Shown in pieces: positions 27,651 through 36,464 of a stretch of DNA of 64,000 nucleotides (position 1 is the stretch's first letter; the number at the start of each line of letters is the position of its first letter). Source of the DNA: Nocardiopsis sp. FR4 (GTDB taxonomy: Bacteria > Actinomycetota > Actinomycetes > Streptosporangiales > Streptosporangiaceae); contig NZ_VWVV01000029.1 of NCBI RefSeq assembly GCF_009830945.1, positions 1 to 64,000 on the forward strand, given 5' to 3'. The notes under the pieces were generated by a model, which saw only the letters and a list, made by a program, of their open reading frames with translations, searched no databases and had not been told where the DNA came from. Position numbers and translations under genes: made by a program.

Positions 27651-29009
27651 TCACATTCCGGCGATGAGCTTCTCCACCCGCTCGTCCACCGACTTGAAGG
27701 GGTCCTTGCACAGCACGGTGCGCTGCGCCTGGTCGTTGAGCTTGAGGTGCACCCAGTCCACCGTGAAGTCGCGGCGCTGCTCCTGGGCGCGGCGGATGAA
27801 CTCCCCGCGCAGGCGGGCCCGCGTGGTCTGCGGCGGCACGGACTTGGCCTGGAAGATCTTCAGGTCGCCGACCACCCGGTCCATCTGCCCGCGCTTCTGC
27901 ATCAGGTAGAACAGCCCGCGGTCGCGGTGGATGTCGTGGTAGGTCAGGTCGAGCTGGGCGATGCGGGGTGAGGACAGGGACAGGTCGTACTTGTCCCTGT
28001 AGCGCTCCAGCAGCAGGTACTTGGCCACCCAGTCGATCTCCCGGGAGACGATCTCCAGGTTCTGGGACTCCACCGCCTCCAGGGTGCGCTGCCACAGCTC
28101 CAGGACGCGCTTGCCCACGGCGTCGGTGCCGTGCCGGTCCACGTAGCTCTGCACCTTGTCCAGGTACTCGCGCTGGATCTCCAGCGCGCTGGCCTCGCGC
28201 CCGTTGGCCAGGCGCACCTTGCGGCGCCCGGACATGTCGTGGCTGACCTCGCGGATGGCCCGGATCGGGTTCTCCAGGGTGTAGTCGCGCATGACCACCC
28301 CGGCCTCGATCATCCGCAGCACCAGGTCGGTGGAGCCCAGCTTGAGCAGGGTGGTGGTCTCGCTCATGTTGGAGTCGCCCACGATGACGTGCAGGCGGCG
28401 GAAGCGCTCGGCGTCGGCGTGGGGTTCGTCGCGGGTGTTGATGATGGGGCGCGAGCGCGTAGTGGCCGAGGAGACGCCCTCCCAGATGTGCTCGGCGCGC
28501 TGGCTGACGCAGAACAGCGCCCCGCGGGGGGTCTGCAGGACCTTCCCGGCCCCGGAGATGATCTGCCGGGTGACCAGGAAGGGGATCAGCACGTCGGCCA
28601 GGCGGCCGAACTCGCCGTGCCGGCCGACCAGGTAGTTCTCGTGGCAGCCGTAGGAGTTGCCCGCGGAGTCGGTGTTGTTCTTGAACAGGTAGATGTCCCC
28701 GGCGATGCCCTCCTCGTGAAGGCGCTGCTCGGCGTCGACCTGCAGCCCCTCCAGGATGCGCTCGCCAGCCTTGTCGTGGGCCACCAGGTCCACGAGGCTG
28801 TCGCACTCGGGGGTGGCGTACTCGGGGTGGCTGCCCACGTCCAGGTACAGGCGGGCACCGTTACGCAGGAACACGTTGCTGCTGCGCCCCCAGGAGACCA
28901 CCCTGCGGAAGAGGTAGCGGGCGACCTCGTCGGGGGACAGGCGGCGCTGTCCCCGGAAGGTGCACGTGACCCCGTACTCGTTCTCCAGCCCGAAGATCCG
29001 TCGTTCCAC
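27651..29009 (-). CDS. pafA: Pup-protein ligase PafA
   Basis: A 452-aa ATP-dependent ligase that links the C-terminal Glu of Pup to substrate lysines, marking them for the proteasome. The glutamine-synthetase-like core is intact: GLENEYG at residues 7-13, LDVGSHPEYATPEC, FKNNTDSAGNSYGCHENYL, the RPIINTRDEPHAD segment and VGDSNMSETTTLLKLG. GTG start. Downstream of prcA on the same strand. Confidence 0.97.
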   Translation of the reverse strand: MERRIFGLENEYGVTCTFRGQRRLSPDEVARYLFRRVVSWGRSSNVFLRNGARLYLDVGSHPEYATPECDSLVDLVAHDKAGERILEGLQVDAEQRLHEEGIAGDIYLFKNNTDSAGNSYGCHENYLVGRHGEFGRLADVLIPFLVTRQIISGAGKVLQTPRGALFCVSQRAEHIWEGVSSATTRSRPIINTRDEPHADAERFRRLHVIVGDSNMSETTTLLKLGSTDLVLRMIEAGVVMRDYTLENPIRAIREVSHDMSGRRKVRLANGREASALEIQREYLDKVQSYVDRHGTDAVGKRVLELWQRTLEAVESQNLEIVSREIDWVAKYLLLERYRDKYDLSLSSPRIAQLDLTYHDIHRDRGLFYLMQKRGQMDRVVGDLKIFQAKSVPPQTTRARLRGEFIRRAQEQRRDFTVDWVHLKLNDQAQRTVLCKDPFKSVDERVEKLIAGM

Positions 29010-29121
29010 GCGGCCTCACCAACTTCCCGTCCCTGGGCGCGGACGACGGGGCCTCGCCGTCCGCACCCGCCCGTGCGGTGCGGCGCCTCGGGTGCGCCGC
29101 ACCGGGATCATCGTGTACAGG

Positions 29122-29877
29122 TCATTCGTCGTCCCCGTCCGCGGCGGCGCTCCCGCCCGCCGGGGCGGTGCCGCCCGCGGCGTTGCCCGCCTTGCCCTCC
29201 TCGATGAGGCGGTTCAGGCGCGCGCCGTGGATGCGGCGGAACTTGCGGTGCTCCCTGGCCCGCTCCAGCACGGCGACCTCCAGGTTGGCGGCCTCCAGTT
29301 CGCGCTCCTCGCCGTTCTCCCGAGCCAGGGCGTGGGTGGCGGTGTTCAGGGCCGCGCTGAGCGGGGCGTCGGCGGCGAAGCGGTCCTTGAGCACGCCCGA
29401 CACGTGCTCGGAGGAGCCGCCCACGGCCACGAAGCCCTGCTCGTCGACGATGGAGCCGTCGAAGGTGATGCGGTAGATCTCGTCCTCGTCGGGGGTGTCC
29501 CCGACCTCGGCGACGACGATCTCCACCTCCCACGGCTTGAGGCTCTCGCTGAAGACGGTGCCCAGCGTCTGGGCGTAGATGTTGGCCAGCTGGCGCCCGC
29601 TGACGTCGCGTCGGTCGTACTGGTACCCGCGCACGTCCGCGAACCGCACGCCCATCAGGCGCAGGTTCTCGAACTCGGGGTAGCGTCCGACCGCGGCGAA
29701 ACCGATGCGGTCGTAGAGCTCGCTGATCTTGTGCAGAGTGCGGGACACGTTGTCCGCCACCATGAGGATGCCGCCCTCGTACTGCAGGACGACGGCGCTG
29801 CGGCCGCGCGCGATACCCTTGCGCGCGTAGTCCGCCTTGTCCTTCATCTGCTGTTCGGGGGCGACGTAGAACGGCAT
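29122..29877 (-). CDS. prcA: Proteasome subunit alpha
   Basis: A 251-aa alpha subunit forming the outer rings and gate of the 20S core. It starts MPFYVAPEQQMKDKADYARKG and has the typical alpha N-terminal gate segment. It ends in an Ala/Gly-rich acidic tail. It has no catalytic Thr. 60 bases downstream of prcB. Confidence 0.97.
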   Translation of the reverse strand: MPFYVAPEQQMKDKADYARKGIARGRSAVVLQYEGGILMVADNVSRTLHKISELYDRIGFAAVGRYPEFENLRLMGVRFADVRGYQYDRRDVSGRQLANIYAQTLGTVFSESLKPWEVEIVVAEVGDTPDEDEIYRITFDGSIVDEQGFVAVGGSSEHVSGVLKDRFAADAPLSAALNTATHALARENGEERELEAANLEVAVLERAREHRKFRRIHGARLNRLIEEGKAGNAAGGTAPAGGSAAADGDDE

Positions 29878-29938
29878 CGACACCGCGGATCGTTTCCTTA
29901 CCTCGTCGGAAGATGTCTGGTGTGGGGGCGGGGCCCGC

Positions 29939-30781
29939 TCAGCCCAGGCGGACAGTGGGGCCGTCGGGGTCGGCCGCGCGCCCCTGGACCACCTCGGTCG
30001 CCAGGCGCTCGACCTCCTCGGCGGGCAGGCGGCGGTGGCCGTCCTCGGTGATGACGTCGACCAGGGGGAAGATCTTGCGGTGCAGGTCGGGGCCTCCGGT
30101 GGCGGAGTCCTCGTCGGCGGCGTCGTAGAGGGCCTCCAGGGCCACCTTGGCGGCGCCGGTGGTGTCCAAATCCTCGCGGTAGAGCTTCTTGACCGATCCC
30201 TTGGCGAAGACCGACCCCGAGCCGATGGAGTGGTAGCGGTGCTCCTCGTAGCGGCCGCCGACGGCGTCGTAGCTGAACACGCGGCCGCGGTCCTCGATCT
30301 CGTCGTAGCCCACCAGCAGCGGGATGACCACGAAGCCCTGCATGGCCATGCCCAGGTTGCCGCGCACCATCTGGGCGAGCTTGTTGGCCTTACCCTCGAG
30401 GGAGAGGGACCGGCCCTCCATCTTCTCGTAGTGTTCCAGCTCCACCTGGTAGAGGCGGGCCAGCTCGATGCCGATCCCGGCGGATCCGGCGATGGCGACC
30501 GCGGAGAACTCGTCGGTGCGGAAGACCTTCTCCATGTCGCGGTTGGCGATGACGTTGCCCTGCGTGGCGCGACGGTCACCGGCCACCAGGACGCCCCCGG
30601 GGAAGGTCAGCGCGACGATGGTGGTGGCGTCGGGGGTGAGGTGCTCGGTCCCGCCGCCCGCGGGCAGCTTGTGCCCGGGCAGAAGCTCGGGCCGGACCGA
30701 ACTGAGAAACTCCGTGAAGGACGAGGTCCCCGCACTCATGAAAGCGGCAGGCAACCGTCCGCCCTCGAACCCTTCGAACAC
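29939..30781 (-). CDS. prcB: Proteasome subunit beta
   Basis: A 280-aa catalytic subunit precursor. Autocleavage before Thr53 (PDA/TTIVAL) removes a 52-residue propeptide and exposes the nucleophile; GDRRATQG and the IAGSAGIGIELARL segment are conserved. GTG start with GGGAG upstream. Encoded between pup and prcA in the normal order. Confidence 0.97.
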   Translation of the reverse strand: MFEGFEGGRLPAAFMSAGTSSFTEFLSSVRPELLPGHKLPAGGGTEHLTPDATTIVALTFPGGVLVAGDRRATQGNVIANRDMEKVFRTDEFSAVAIAGSAGIGIELARLYQVELEHYEKMEGRSLSLEGKANKLAQMVRGNLGMAMQGFVVIPLLVGYDEIEDRGRVFSYDAVGGRYEEHRYHSIGSGSVFAKGSVKKLYREDLDTTGAAKVALEALYDAADEDSATGGPDLHRKIFPLVDVITEDGHRRLPAEEVERLATEVVQGRAADPDGPTVRLG

Positions 30782-30945
30782 GCGACTCCCTCCACGTGCG
30801 CCCCACCCTGCATGGGGGCGGGTGGGGCGCCTGTTGTCCTTGTTGTCTGCGGTCGGGCTCCGCCGACCGTTGTGACTGACCCTAGCCGTGCGCGCGGCGG
30901 TGCCGACGACGCCGGAGTGCGCTGTCAGCGAACCGCCGCCGGCGG

Positions 30946-31149
30946 CTACTGGCCGCCCTTCTGCACGAACTGCCGGACGAAGTCCTCGGCGTTGCTCTCC
31001 AGCACGTCGTCGATCTCGTCGAGGATGTCGTCGACGTCCTCGTCCAGCTGTTCCTTGCGTTCCTGGACGTCTGCCGCGGCCTCGGTCTCCTCGACCTCCT
31101 CGTCGCGGCGCGAGGCGTGCTTCTGACCGCCGGTGTCCTTCGTCGCCAT
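30946..31149 (-). CDS. pup: Prokaryotic ubiquitin-like protein Pup
   Basis: A 67-aa, disordered, acidic protein tag. It ends in GGQ, so Dop must deamidate the final Gln to Glu before PafA can use it. The coiled-coil ARC-binding segment (about residues 25-52) and the AEDFVRQFVQKGGQ tail are conserved. GGAGGT precedes the ATG. Confidence 0.98.
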   Translation of the reverse strand: MATKDTGGQKHASRRDEEVEETEAAADVQERKEQLDEDVDDILDEIDDVLESNAEDFVRQFVQKGGQ

Positions 31150-31778
31150 AGCTCGTTACCTCCCGTTCGGGATCCCCGTTCGGGGCTCTCGCCCTTATCT
31201 TGGCCCAACACCGCGCGGCTCAACCCCCTTCCCGGGGCCCGATACCCGCTAGTTACCTCGGATCGTCCCATGTGCACGCGGGGGCAATCGCACAGGTGTG
31301 CGCGGTGCGCCGGGCGTGTCCGCCGCCCCGCCGCGCCCGTGCGGGCCGGCCACCGGACACCGGAATGTTCGGAGATCGAACAAAGCTACCGGCGGGTCAC
31401 CGGCCTGACCTTCAACGGTGCGCCTCCGTGTCCGCTCGACCACGGACGGCGCCGTTCGCACGTGTCCGCATCCGGCCAACGAACCCCTCTTGCGCGGCCC
31501 GGGCGCTCCGCATCGGACATCAGCACCCACTCCAAACCCGGAGATCACACGAATCATCACGGAGTGCGATGAGAGCCTTTTGGTGCTTTCACCGGATGGT
31601 CCAGTCAACCCCTGAGCGGATTATCAGCTAATCCCCTTTTCCTCACCACAGTGTTCACCTATGGTGCGATTTCTTTTACTGAACGTCCCGATACGGGACG
31701 GTGCGGTGAACGGCCGGGGTCCCCCACGGCCCCCGGGCCCCGCCCCCCATCCACAACCCCCGAGGAGGTAGGGATCTA
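31150..31778. promoter_or_regulatory. pup promoter side and promoter region of protease pseudogene
   Basis: No intact gene. The right part is an older copy of the region upstream of the intact protease gene: 31462-31494 matches 32587-32619 at about 30 of 33 positions (both begin GTGTCCGCATCCGGCCA), and a -10-like TATGGT at 31660-31665 has a counterpart at 32785-32790. This shows that the protease gene was duplicated with its promoter. Confidence 0.65.
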
Positions 31779-32391
31779 CGCGACCCTCCCCCGCCATCTC
31801 CGCGATCGGCACCGGCGCCCTCGCCTTCGGCCTGGCGTTCTCCGCGGCGCCGGGCGCTGCTCGGTCGGGTTCGCCGTGACCGACGGCTCCGGCGCGGGCG
31901 GCTTCGTGACGGCGGGCCACTGCGGCACCGTCGGCACCTCCGCCCAGAGCTCCGACCGCTCCGGCTCGGGCACCTTCCGCCAGTCCGTCCTCCCCGGCAA
32001 CGACGGGGCCTTCCTGGCGGCCACCTCCGACTGGAGCGTGACCAACCTGGCCAGCCGCCACAACGCGGGCGGCCCGCAGGCGGTGTCCGGCTCCGCCCGG
32101 GCGCCGAAGGGCTCGGCGGTGCGCCGCTCCGGCCCCACCGCCGGCTGGCACTGCGGCACCATCCAGGCCCGCAACCAGTCCGCCACCCACCCCGAGGGCA
32201 CGGTGCGGGGTCCTGACCCGCACCAACGTGTGCGCCGAGCCCGGTGACTCCGGCGGCTCCTTCATCTCCGGCTCGCAGGCCCAGGGCGTCACCTCCGGCG
32301 GCTCGGGCAACTGCTCCTCCGACGGCACGACCTACTACCAGGAGGTCAACCCGATGCTGGACTCCTGGGGCCTGTCCCTGGTGACCGGCTG
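31779..32391 (+). pseudogene. Broken S1 family secreted protease copy
   Basis: A decayed paralogue of the protease at 32925-34073. Three lesions are visible. The start codon is ACG where the intact copy has ATG. The propeptide (about 490 bases) is deleted, so the signal-peptide remnant (AIGTGALAFGLAFS in the old frame) runs straight into the mature segment GRCSVGF. One extra base near 32210 (10 bases where the intact gene has 9, after HPEGTV) shifts the frame before the catalytic-Ser region, which is otherwise kept as EPGDSGGSFISG. Catalytic His (TAGHC) and Asp (GNDGAF) are still readable. Confidence 0.85.
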
Positions 32392-32924
32392 ACCGTCTCC
32401 CCGTTCCCGGGCGTCCCCGTCCACGGCAGCGGGCGGGGACGCCCGTCTGTGCGCCCCGTCCGGAAGTGGCCACCCCCGCGTCCCGCCGTGCGGATCGCGA
32501 ACCGGCCGCCGTCCCCACGGGAGGGGGCTGTGACCTTCGGAGTTACGCCTGTGTATCCGAATGATGACGGGTGGCACCTGGTACCGGTGTCCGCATCCGG
32601 CCATCGAACACCCCTTGCGACCCACCAGATGTTTCGCTCGGTAACAGTACGACTCCGAAGATCACAAGGTCGCACGGTCGGCGACTACGCGTAGCCATCA
32701 CCAAACGATGGGTCATGGGACGATCCCGCGTCCGACTACATGGATCCACACAAAGAGGGTCTTTCCAGCGTCAAAGTGTGCACTTATGGTTGGGGATCGT
32801 TTACCGGATGTCTCGGTGAACTTCGGGAACCGGACCAACTCCGATTCCCGAAAGGGGCCTTCCACGCCCACCGGAAGGAAAGCCCCGAATCCCCCGTCAA
32901 TCCCCCTGGAGAGTAGGGACCCCC
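32392..32924. promoter_or_regulatory. Promoter and leader of the intact protease gene
   Basis: A 530-base gap without a gene. It carries the second copy of the duplicated upstream repeat (32587-32619) and a likely promoter, TTTCCA at 32762-32767 and TATGGT at 32785-32790 (17-base spacer), giving a leader of about 130 bases. GGAGAG lies just before the ATG at 32925. Confidence 0.55.
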
Positions 32925-34073
32925 ATGCGACCCTCCCCCGTTATCTCCGCCGTCGGCACAGGAGCCCTGGCCTTCGGCCTGGCCCTGTCCATGGCCCCCG
33001 GAGCCCTCGCGGCCACCGGACCCGTCCCCCAGGCCCCCGTGGCCGACACCAACGCCTCCAGCATGTTGGAGGCCCTCACCCGCGACCTCGACCTGACCCC
33101 GCTCGAGGCCGAGTCACTGCTGGAGGCCCAGGAGGCCGCCATCGAGACCGACGCCGAGGCCGCTGAGGCCGCCGGCGCCGCCTACGCGGGCTCGCTGTTC
33201 GACACCGACACCCAGGAGCTCACCGTCCTGGTCACCGACGCCGCGCTCGTCGACGAGGTCGAGGCCACCGGAGCCGAGGCCACCGTCGTCGCCCACGGCA
33301 GCGAGGGCCTGGCCGAGGTCGTGGAGGACCTCAACGAGGCCGACGCCCAGGAGGGCGTCCTGGGCTGGTACCCCGACACCGCCAGCGACACGGTCGTGGT
33401 CGAGGTGCTCAAGGGCGCCGACGTCGACGCCCTGCTGGCCGACGCCGGCGTGGACGCCTCCGCCGTCCAGGTGGAGGAGGTCAGCGAGGTTCCCCAGACC
33501 TACGCCGACATCATCGGCGGCCTGGCCTACTACATGGGCGGACGCTGCTCGGTCGGCTTCCCGGCCACCAACAGCGCCGGCCAGGCCGGCTTCGTGACCG
33601 CGGGCCACTGCGGCACCGTCGGCACCAGCGTCACCATCGGCGACGGCCGCGGCGTCTTCGAGCGCTCGGTCTTCCCCGGCAACGACGCCGCCTTCGTCCG
33701 CGGCACCTCCAACTTCACCCTGACCAACCTCGTCTACCGCTACAACTCCGGCGGCTACCAGTCGGTCACCGGCACCAGCCAGGCCCCCATCGGCTCGGCG
33801 GTGTGCCGCTCCGGCTCCACCACCGGCTGGCACTGCGGCACCATCCAGGCCCGCAACCAGACCGTCCGCTACCCGCAGGGCACCGTCTACTCGCTCACCC
33901 GCACCAACGTGTGCGCCGAGCCCGGTGACTCCGGCGGCTCCTTCATCTCCGGCTCGCAGGCCCAGGGCGTCACCTCCGGCGGCTCGGGCAACTGCCGTAC
34001 CGGCGGCACGACCTACTACCAGGAGGTCATGCCGATGGTGAACTCCTGGGGCGTGCGCATCCGCACCAGCTGA
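32925..34073 (+). CDS. Secreted alkaline serine protease, S1E/alpha-lytic type
   Basis: A 382-aa prepro-protease very like the Nocardiopsis alkaline protease. The signal peptide ends around Ala29-Ala30 and a propeptide of ~164 residues acts as folding chaperone. The mature enzyme (~189 aa) should begin at Ala194 (ADIIGGLAYYMGGRCSVGF). The triad is His228 (TAGHC), Asp254 (GNDAAF) and Ser336 (GDSGGS); paired Cys residues are kept. It is secreted and digests proteins at high pH. It lies between pup and dop, with a broken sister copy upstream, an unusual place for an extracellular protease. A strong hairpin follows. Confidence 0.95.
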   Translation: MRPSPVISAVGTGALAFGLALSMAPGALAATGPVPQAPVADTNASSMLEALTRDLDLTPLEAESLLEAQEAAIETDAEAAEAAGAAYAGSLFDTDTQELTVLVTDAALVDEVEATGAEATVVAHGSEGLAEVVEDLNEADAQEGVLGWYPDTASDTVVVEVLKGADVDALLADAGVDASAVQVEEVSEVPQTYADIIGGLAYYMGGRCSVGFPATNSAGQAGFVTAGHCGTVGTSVTIGDGRGVFERSVFPGNDAAFVRGTSNFTLTNLVYRYNSGGYQSVTGTSQAPIGSAVCRSGSTTGWHCGTIQARNQTVRYPQGTVYSLTRTNVCAEPGDSGGSFISGSQAQGVTSGGSGNCRTGGTTYYQEVMPMVNSWGVRIRTS

Positions 34074-34084
34074 CACCCCCACAC

Positions 34085-34117
34085 GTCCCCCGTCCGCGCC
34101 CGGCGCGGGCGGGGGAC
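34085..34117. terminator. Bidirectional terminator between protease and dop
   Basis: GTCCCCCGTCCGCGCC (34085-34100) pairs with GGCGCGGGCGGGGGAC (34102-34117) with one mismatch. It lies between the convergent protease and dop genes and can serve both. Confidence 0.75.
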
Positions 34118-34127
34118 GCCCGTGTGC

Positions 34128-35645
34128 TCAGCGCCCGCCGGTGAGCACCGCGACCAGGTCGACCGCGGTCTCGGAGGCGTCCAGGAGCTCACCCACGTGC
34201 TCCTTGGTCCCCCGGCGCGGCTCCAGCGTGGGCACCCGCTGCAGCGAGTCGTAGCCCGGCAGGTCGAAGATCACCGAGTCCCAGGAGGCGGCGGCCACCT
34301 CGTCGGCGTACTTGGCCAGGCAGCGCCCGCGGAAGTAGGCGCGGGTGTCCTCCGGCGGCTCGGTGACCGCGCGCTCCACCTCCGGCTCCTCCAGAAGGCG
34401 GCGCATCCGCCCGCGCGCCACCAGGCGGTTGTAGATGCCCTTGTCCGCACGCACGTCGGAGTACTGCAGGTCCACCAGCTGCAGGCGCGGGTGCGACCAG
34501 TCCAGGCCGTCCCGGGACCGGTAGCCCTCCAGCACCTTGAGCTTGGCCACCCAGTCCAGCTCGTCGGCCAGGCTCATCGGGTCGGTGCCCAGCCGGTGCA
34601 GCACCGACTCCCAGCGGTCCAGGATGTCGGCGGTGTCGGGGTCCACGTCGGTGCCGAACCGGTCCTCCACGTACTTGCGGGCCTGGTCCAGGTACTCCGC
34701 CTGCAGCTCCAGGGCGGTCATCCGGCGACCGTCGCGCAGCCGCACCCGGTGCGTGAGCCCGGGATCGTGCGAGATCGCCCGCAGGTCGGCCACCGGGGTC
34801 TCCAGGGACAGGTCCACGCTCAGGAACCCGTCCTCGATCATGGACAGCACCAGCGCGGTCATGCCCAGCTTCAGGTAGGTGGAGACCTCGCTCATGTTGG
34901 CGTCGCCGATGATCACGTGCAGGCGCCGGTAGCGGTCGGGATCGGCGTGCGGTTCGTCACGCGTGTTGATGATGGGCCGCTTCAGGGTGGTCTCCAACCC
35001 CACCTCGACCTCGAAGAAATCGGCGCGCTGGGAGATCTGGTACCCGCTGCCCTGCCCGTCGGAGCCGATGCCGACCTTTCCCGCGCCCGTCACCACCTGC
35101 CGCGAGACGAAGAACGGGATCAGGTGCCGCACGATGTCCCCGAACGGCGTCGACCGGTTCATCAGGTAGTTCTCGTGGCAGCCGTAGGAGGCGCCCTTGT
35201 TGTCGGTGTTGTTCTTGTACAGCTGGATGGGCTCGATCCCCGGCGTGGCTCCCGCCCGCGCGGCGGCATCGGCCATCACCCGCTCCCCCGCCTTGTCCCA
35301 CAGCACCGCGTCGCGCGGGTTGGTCACCTCCGGGGCCGAGTACTCGGGGTGGGCGTGGTCCACGTACAGCCGGGCACCGTTGGTGAGGATGACGTTGGCC
35401 AGCCCCAGGTCCTCGTCGGTGAGCTGGGTGGGGTCGGCGACCTCGCGGGCCAGGTCGAAGCCGCGCGCGTCGCGCAGCGGGTTCTCCTCCTCGAAGTCCC
35501 AACGGGCACGCCGCGCCCGGGCCGCCGAGGCCGCCAGGTAGGCGTTGACCACCTGGGTGGAGGTGACCATCGCGTTGGCCCCGGGATTGCCTGGCACGGA
35601 GATCCCGTACTCGGTCTCGATACCCATAATCCGCCGCACACTCAT
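34128..35645 (-). CDS. dop: Pup deamidase/depupylase Dop
   Basis: A 505-aa paralogue of PafA that converts the C-terminal Gln of Pup to Glu and also removes Pup from substrates. Conserved: MGIETEYGI near the start, YVDHAHPEYSAPE, YKNNTDNKGASYGCHENYL, the RPIINTRDEPHAD segment and IIGDANMSEVSTYLKLG. The DFEEENPLRD region marks the Dop-specific loop that PafA lacks. It is normally directly upstream of pup; here about 3 kb of protease genes lies between them. Confidence 0.97.
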   Translation of the reverse strand: MSVRRIMGIETEYGISVPGNPGANAMVTSTQVVNAYLAASAARARRARWDFEEENPLRDARGFDLAREVADPTQLTDEDLGLANVILTNGARLYVDHAHPEYSAPEVTNPRDAVLWDKAGERVMADAAARAGATPGIEPIQLYKNNTDNKGASYGCHENYLMNRSTPFGDIVRHLIPFFVSRQVVTGAGKVGIGSDGQGSGYQISQRADFFEVEVGLETTLKRPIINTRDEPHADPDRYRRLHVIIGDANMSEVSTYLKLGMTALVLSMIEDGFLSVDLSLETPVADLRAISHDPGLTHRVRLRDGRRMTALELQAEYLDQARKYVEDRFGTDVDPDTADILDRWESVLHRLGTDPMSLADELDWVAKLKVLEGYRSRDGLDWSHPRLQLVDLQYSDVRADKGIYNRLVARGRMRRLLEEPEVERAVTEPPEDTRAYFRGRCLAKYADEVAAASWDSVIFDLPGYDSLQRVPTLEPRRGTKEHVGELLDASETAVDLVAVLTGGR

Positions 35646-35856
35646 GGTGAGAGGTTATCCACCGTGGCCCGGTCTTGAACGCTTCCGCGCCAATTGTGGC
35701 CCAAGTGCCGCGTTCCCGGGCGTTGCGCGCAGACCTCGGGCACCGGTGCCACCGCAGGTCACACCGTCCTCCGCACTATCCGGACCCGTGGCCGCCCGCT
35801 CACGGAAAGACAGCGGCGCCGGCCCCGCGCGCGGCCGTGCCGTGCGGGCACGCGCC

Positions 35857-36201
35857 TCACCCCACCGCCCTCCCACGCCGAGAACCCGCGGTGAACACGC
35901 ACGCGCCCCAGAGCACGAGCACGGCCAGCGTCCCGAGGCGGGCCGCGGGGGCCTCCTCGGTGAGGGTGTGGGTCTCGCCGCCGACGGTGACCTCCCACGA
36001 GCACACCCGCCCCGGAGGCCACCAGGACCAGTGCGCCGTGCCGTGGAGGGAAGCGTCCGGGGTCAGGGGACAGGCCAGGGCGTCGGTGGTGTACCACTCC
36101 AGCCCCAGGAGGGCGCACCACACCAGGGCGGCGAGCGCCCACAGGGCCGCCCAGCCGAGGAACACGCGGGAGAACGGCTTCTTACCGGCCATGGTCGTCA
36201 C
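35857..36201 (-). CDS. Hypothetical small membrane protein
   Basis: A 114-aa protein with membrane helices at about residues 12-34 (VFLGWAALWALAALVWCALLG) and 88-106 (LGTLAVLVLWGACVFTAG), and a Trp/Cys-containing extracytoplasmic segment between them. It lies between arc and dop on the same strand. Function unknown. Start could be residue 1 or the Met at residue 4. Confidence 0.7.
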   Translation of the reverse strand: MTTMAGKKPFSRVFLGWAALWALAALVWCALLGLEWYTTDALACPLTPDASLHGTAHWSWWPPGRVCSWEVTVGGETHTLTEEAPAARLGTLAVLVLWGACVFTAGSRRGRAVG

Positions 36202-36253
36202 GGGGGTTCGGTACCACGGTCAGCGCCGCGGCAAACCGCCCCTGGCGCGGAGA

Positions 36254-36282
36254 GGGGCCGACCGGAAGGTCCGGTCGGCCCC
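36254..36282 (-). terminator. arc terminator
   Basis: GGGGCCGACCGG (36254-36265) pairs perfectly with CCGGTCGGCCCC (36271-36282), 23 bases past the arc stop on the minus strand. Its presence suggests the 3' end at 36305 is the native arc end. Confidence 0.75.
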
Positions 36283-36304
36283 AGGGCGCTCTCAGAACGC
36301 GTTG

Positions 36305-36400
36305 CTACAGGTACTGGCCGGTGTTGGGCACCGTGTCGATGCTGCGGCCGGAGTCCGCGCCCTTCTTGCCGGTGACCAGGGTCCGGATGTAGACGATCCA
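36305..36400 (-). pseudogene. arc: Displaced 3' end of arc (proteasome ATPase)
   Basis: Read on the minus strand, the frame ending at the TAG at 36305-36307 encodes IVYIRTLVTGKKGADSGRS followed by IDTVPNTGQYL. This is the C-terminus of the ARC/Mpa AAA ATPase, whose final QYL residues dock into the 20S core. Homology stops near 36400, 65 bases from the integrase gene, and the upstream frame soon hits a stop near 36425. The rest of arc must lie at the far end of the inserted element, beyond the window. Confidence 0.85.
36305..36400. other. Element attachment site (left end) within arc
   Basis: The junction between chromosomal arc sequence and element DNA lies at or inside this stretch, next to a tyrosine integrase that reads toward it. 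The exact core cannot be fixed without the other end. Short direct repeats CACGCTGC at about 36455 and 36466 may be integrase arm sites. Confidence 0.7.
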
Positions 36401-36464
36401 CACGGTACGGGCAGTTTGACCAGCTCAGGGACATGCCGGACGCACCCTTGTTAACACGCTGCTA

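Noticed and set aside
31651..32247. A protease gene starting at 31651
   Set aside because: The frame begins upstream of any signal peptide and lacks the propeptide; comparison with the intact copy shows it is a pseudogene.
36305..36464. tRNA gene as the integration site
   Set aside because: No cloverleaf or CCA-proximal arm is visible; the sequence encodes the arc C-terminus instead.
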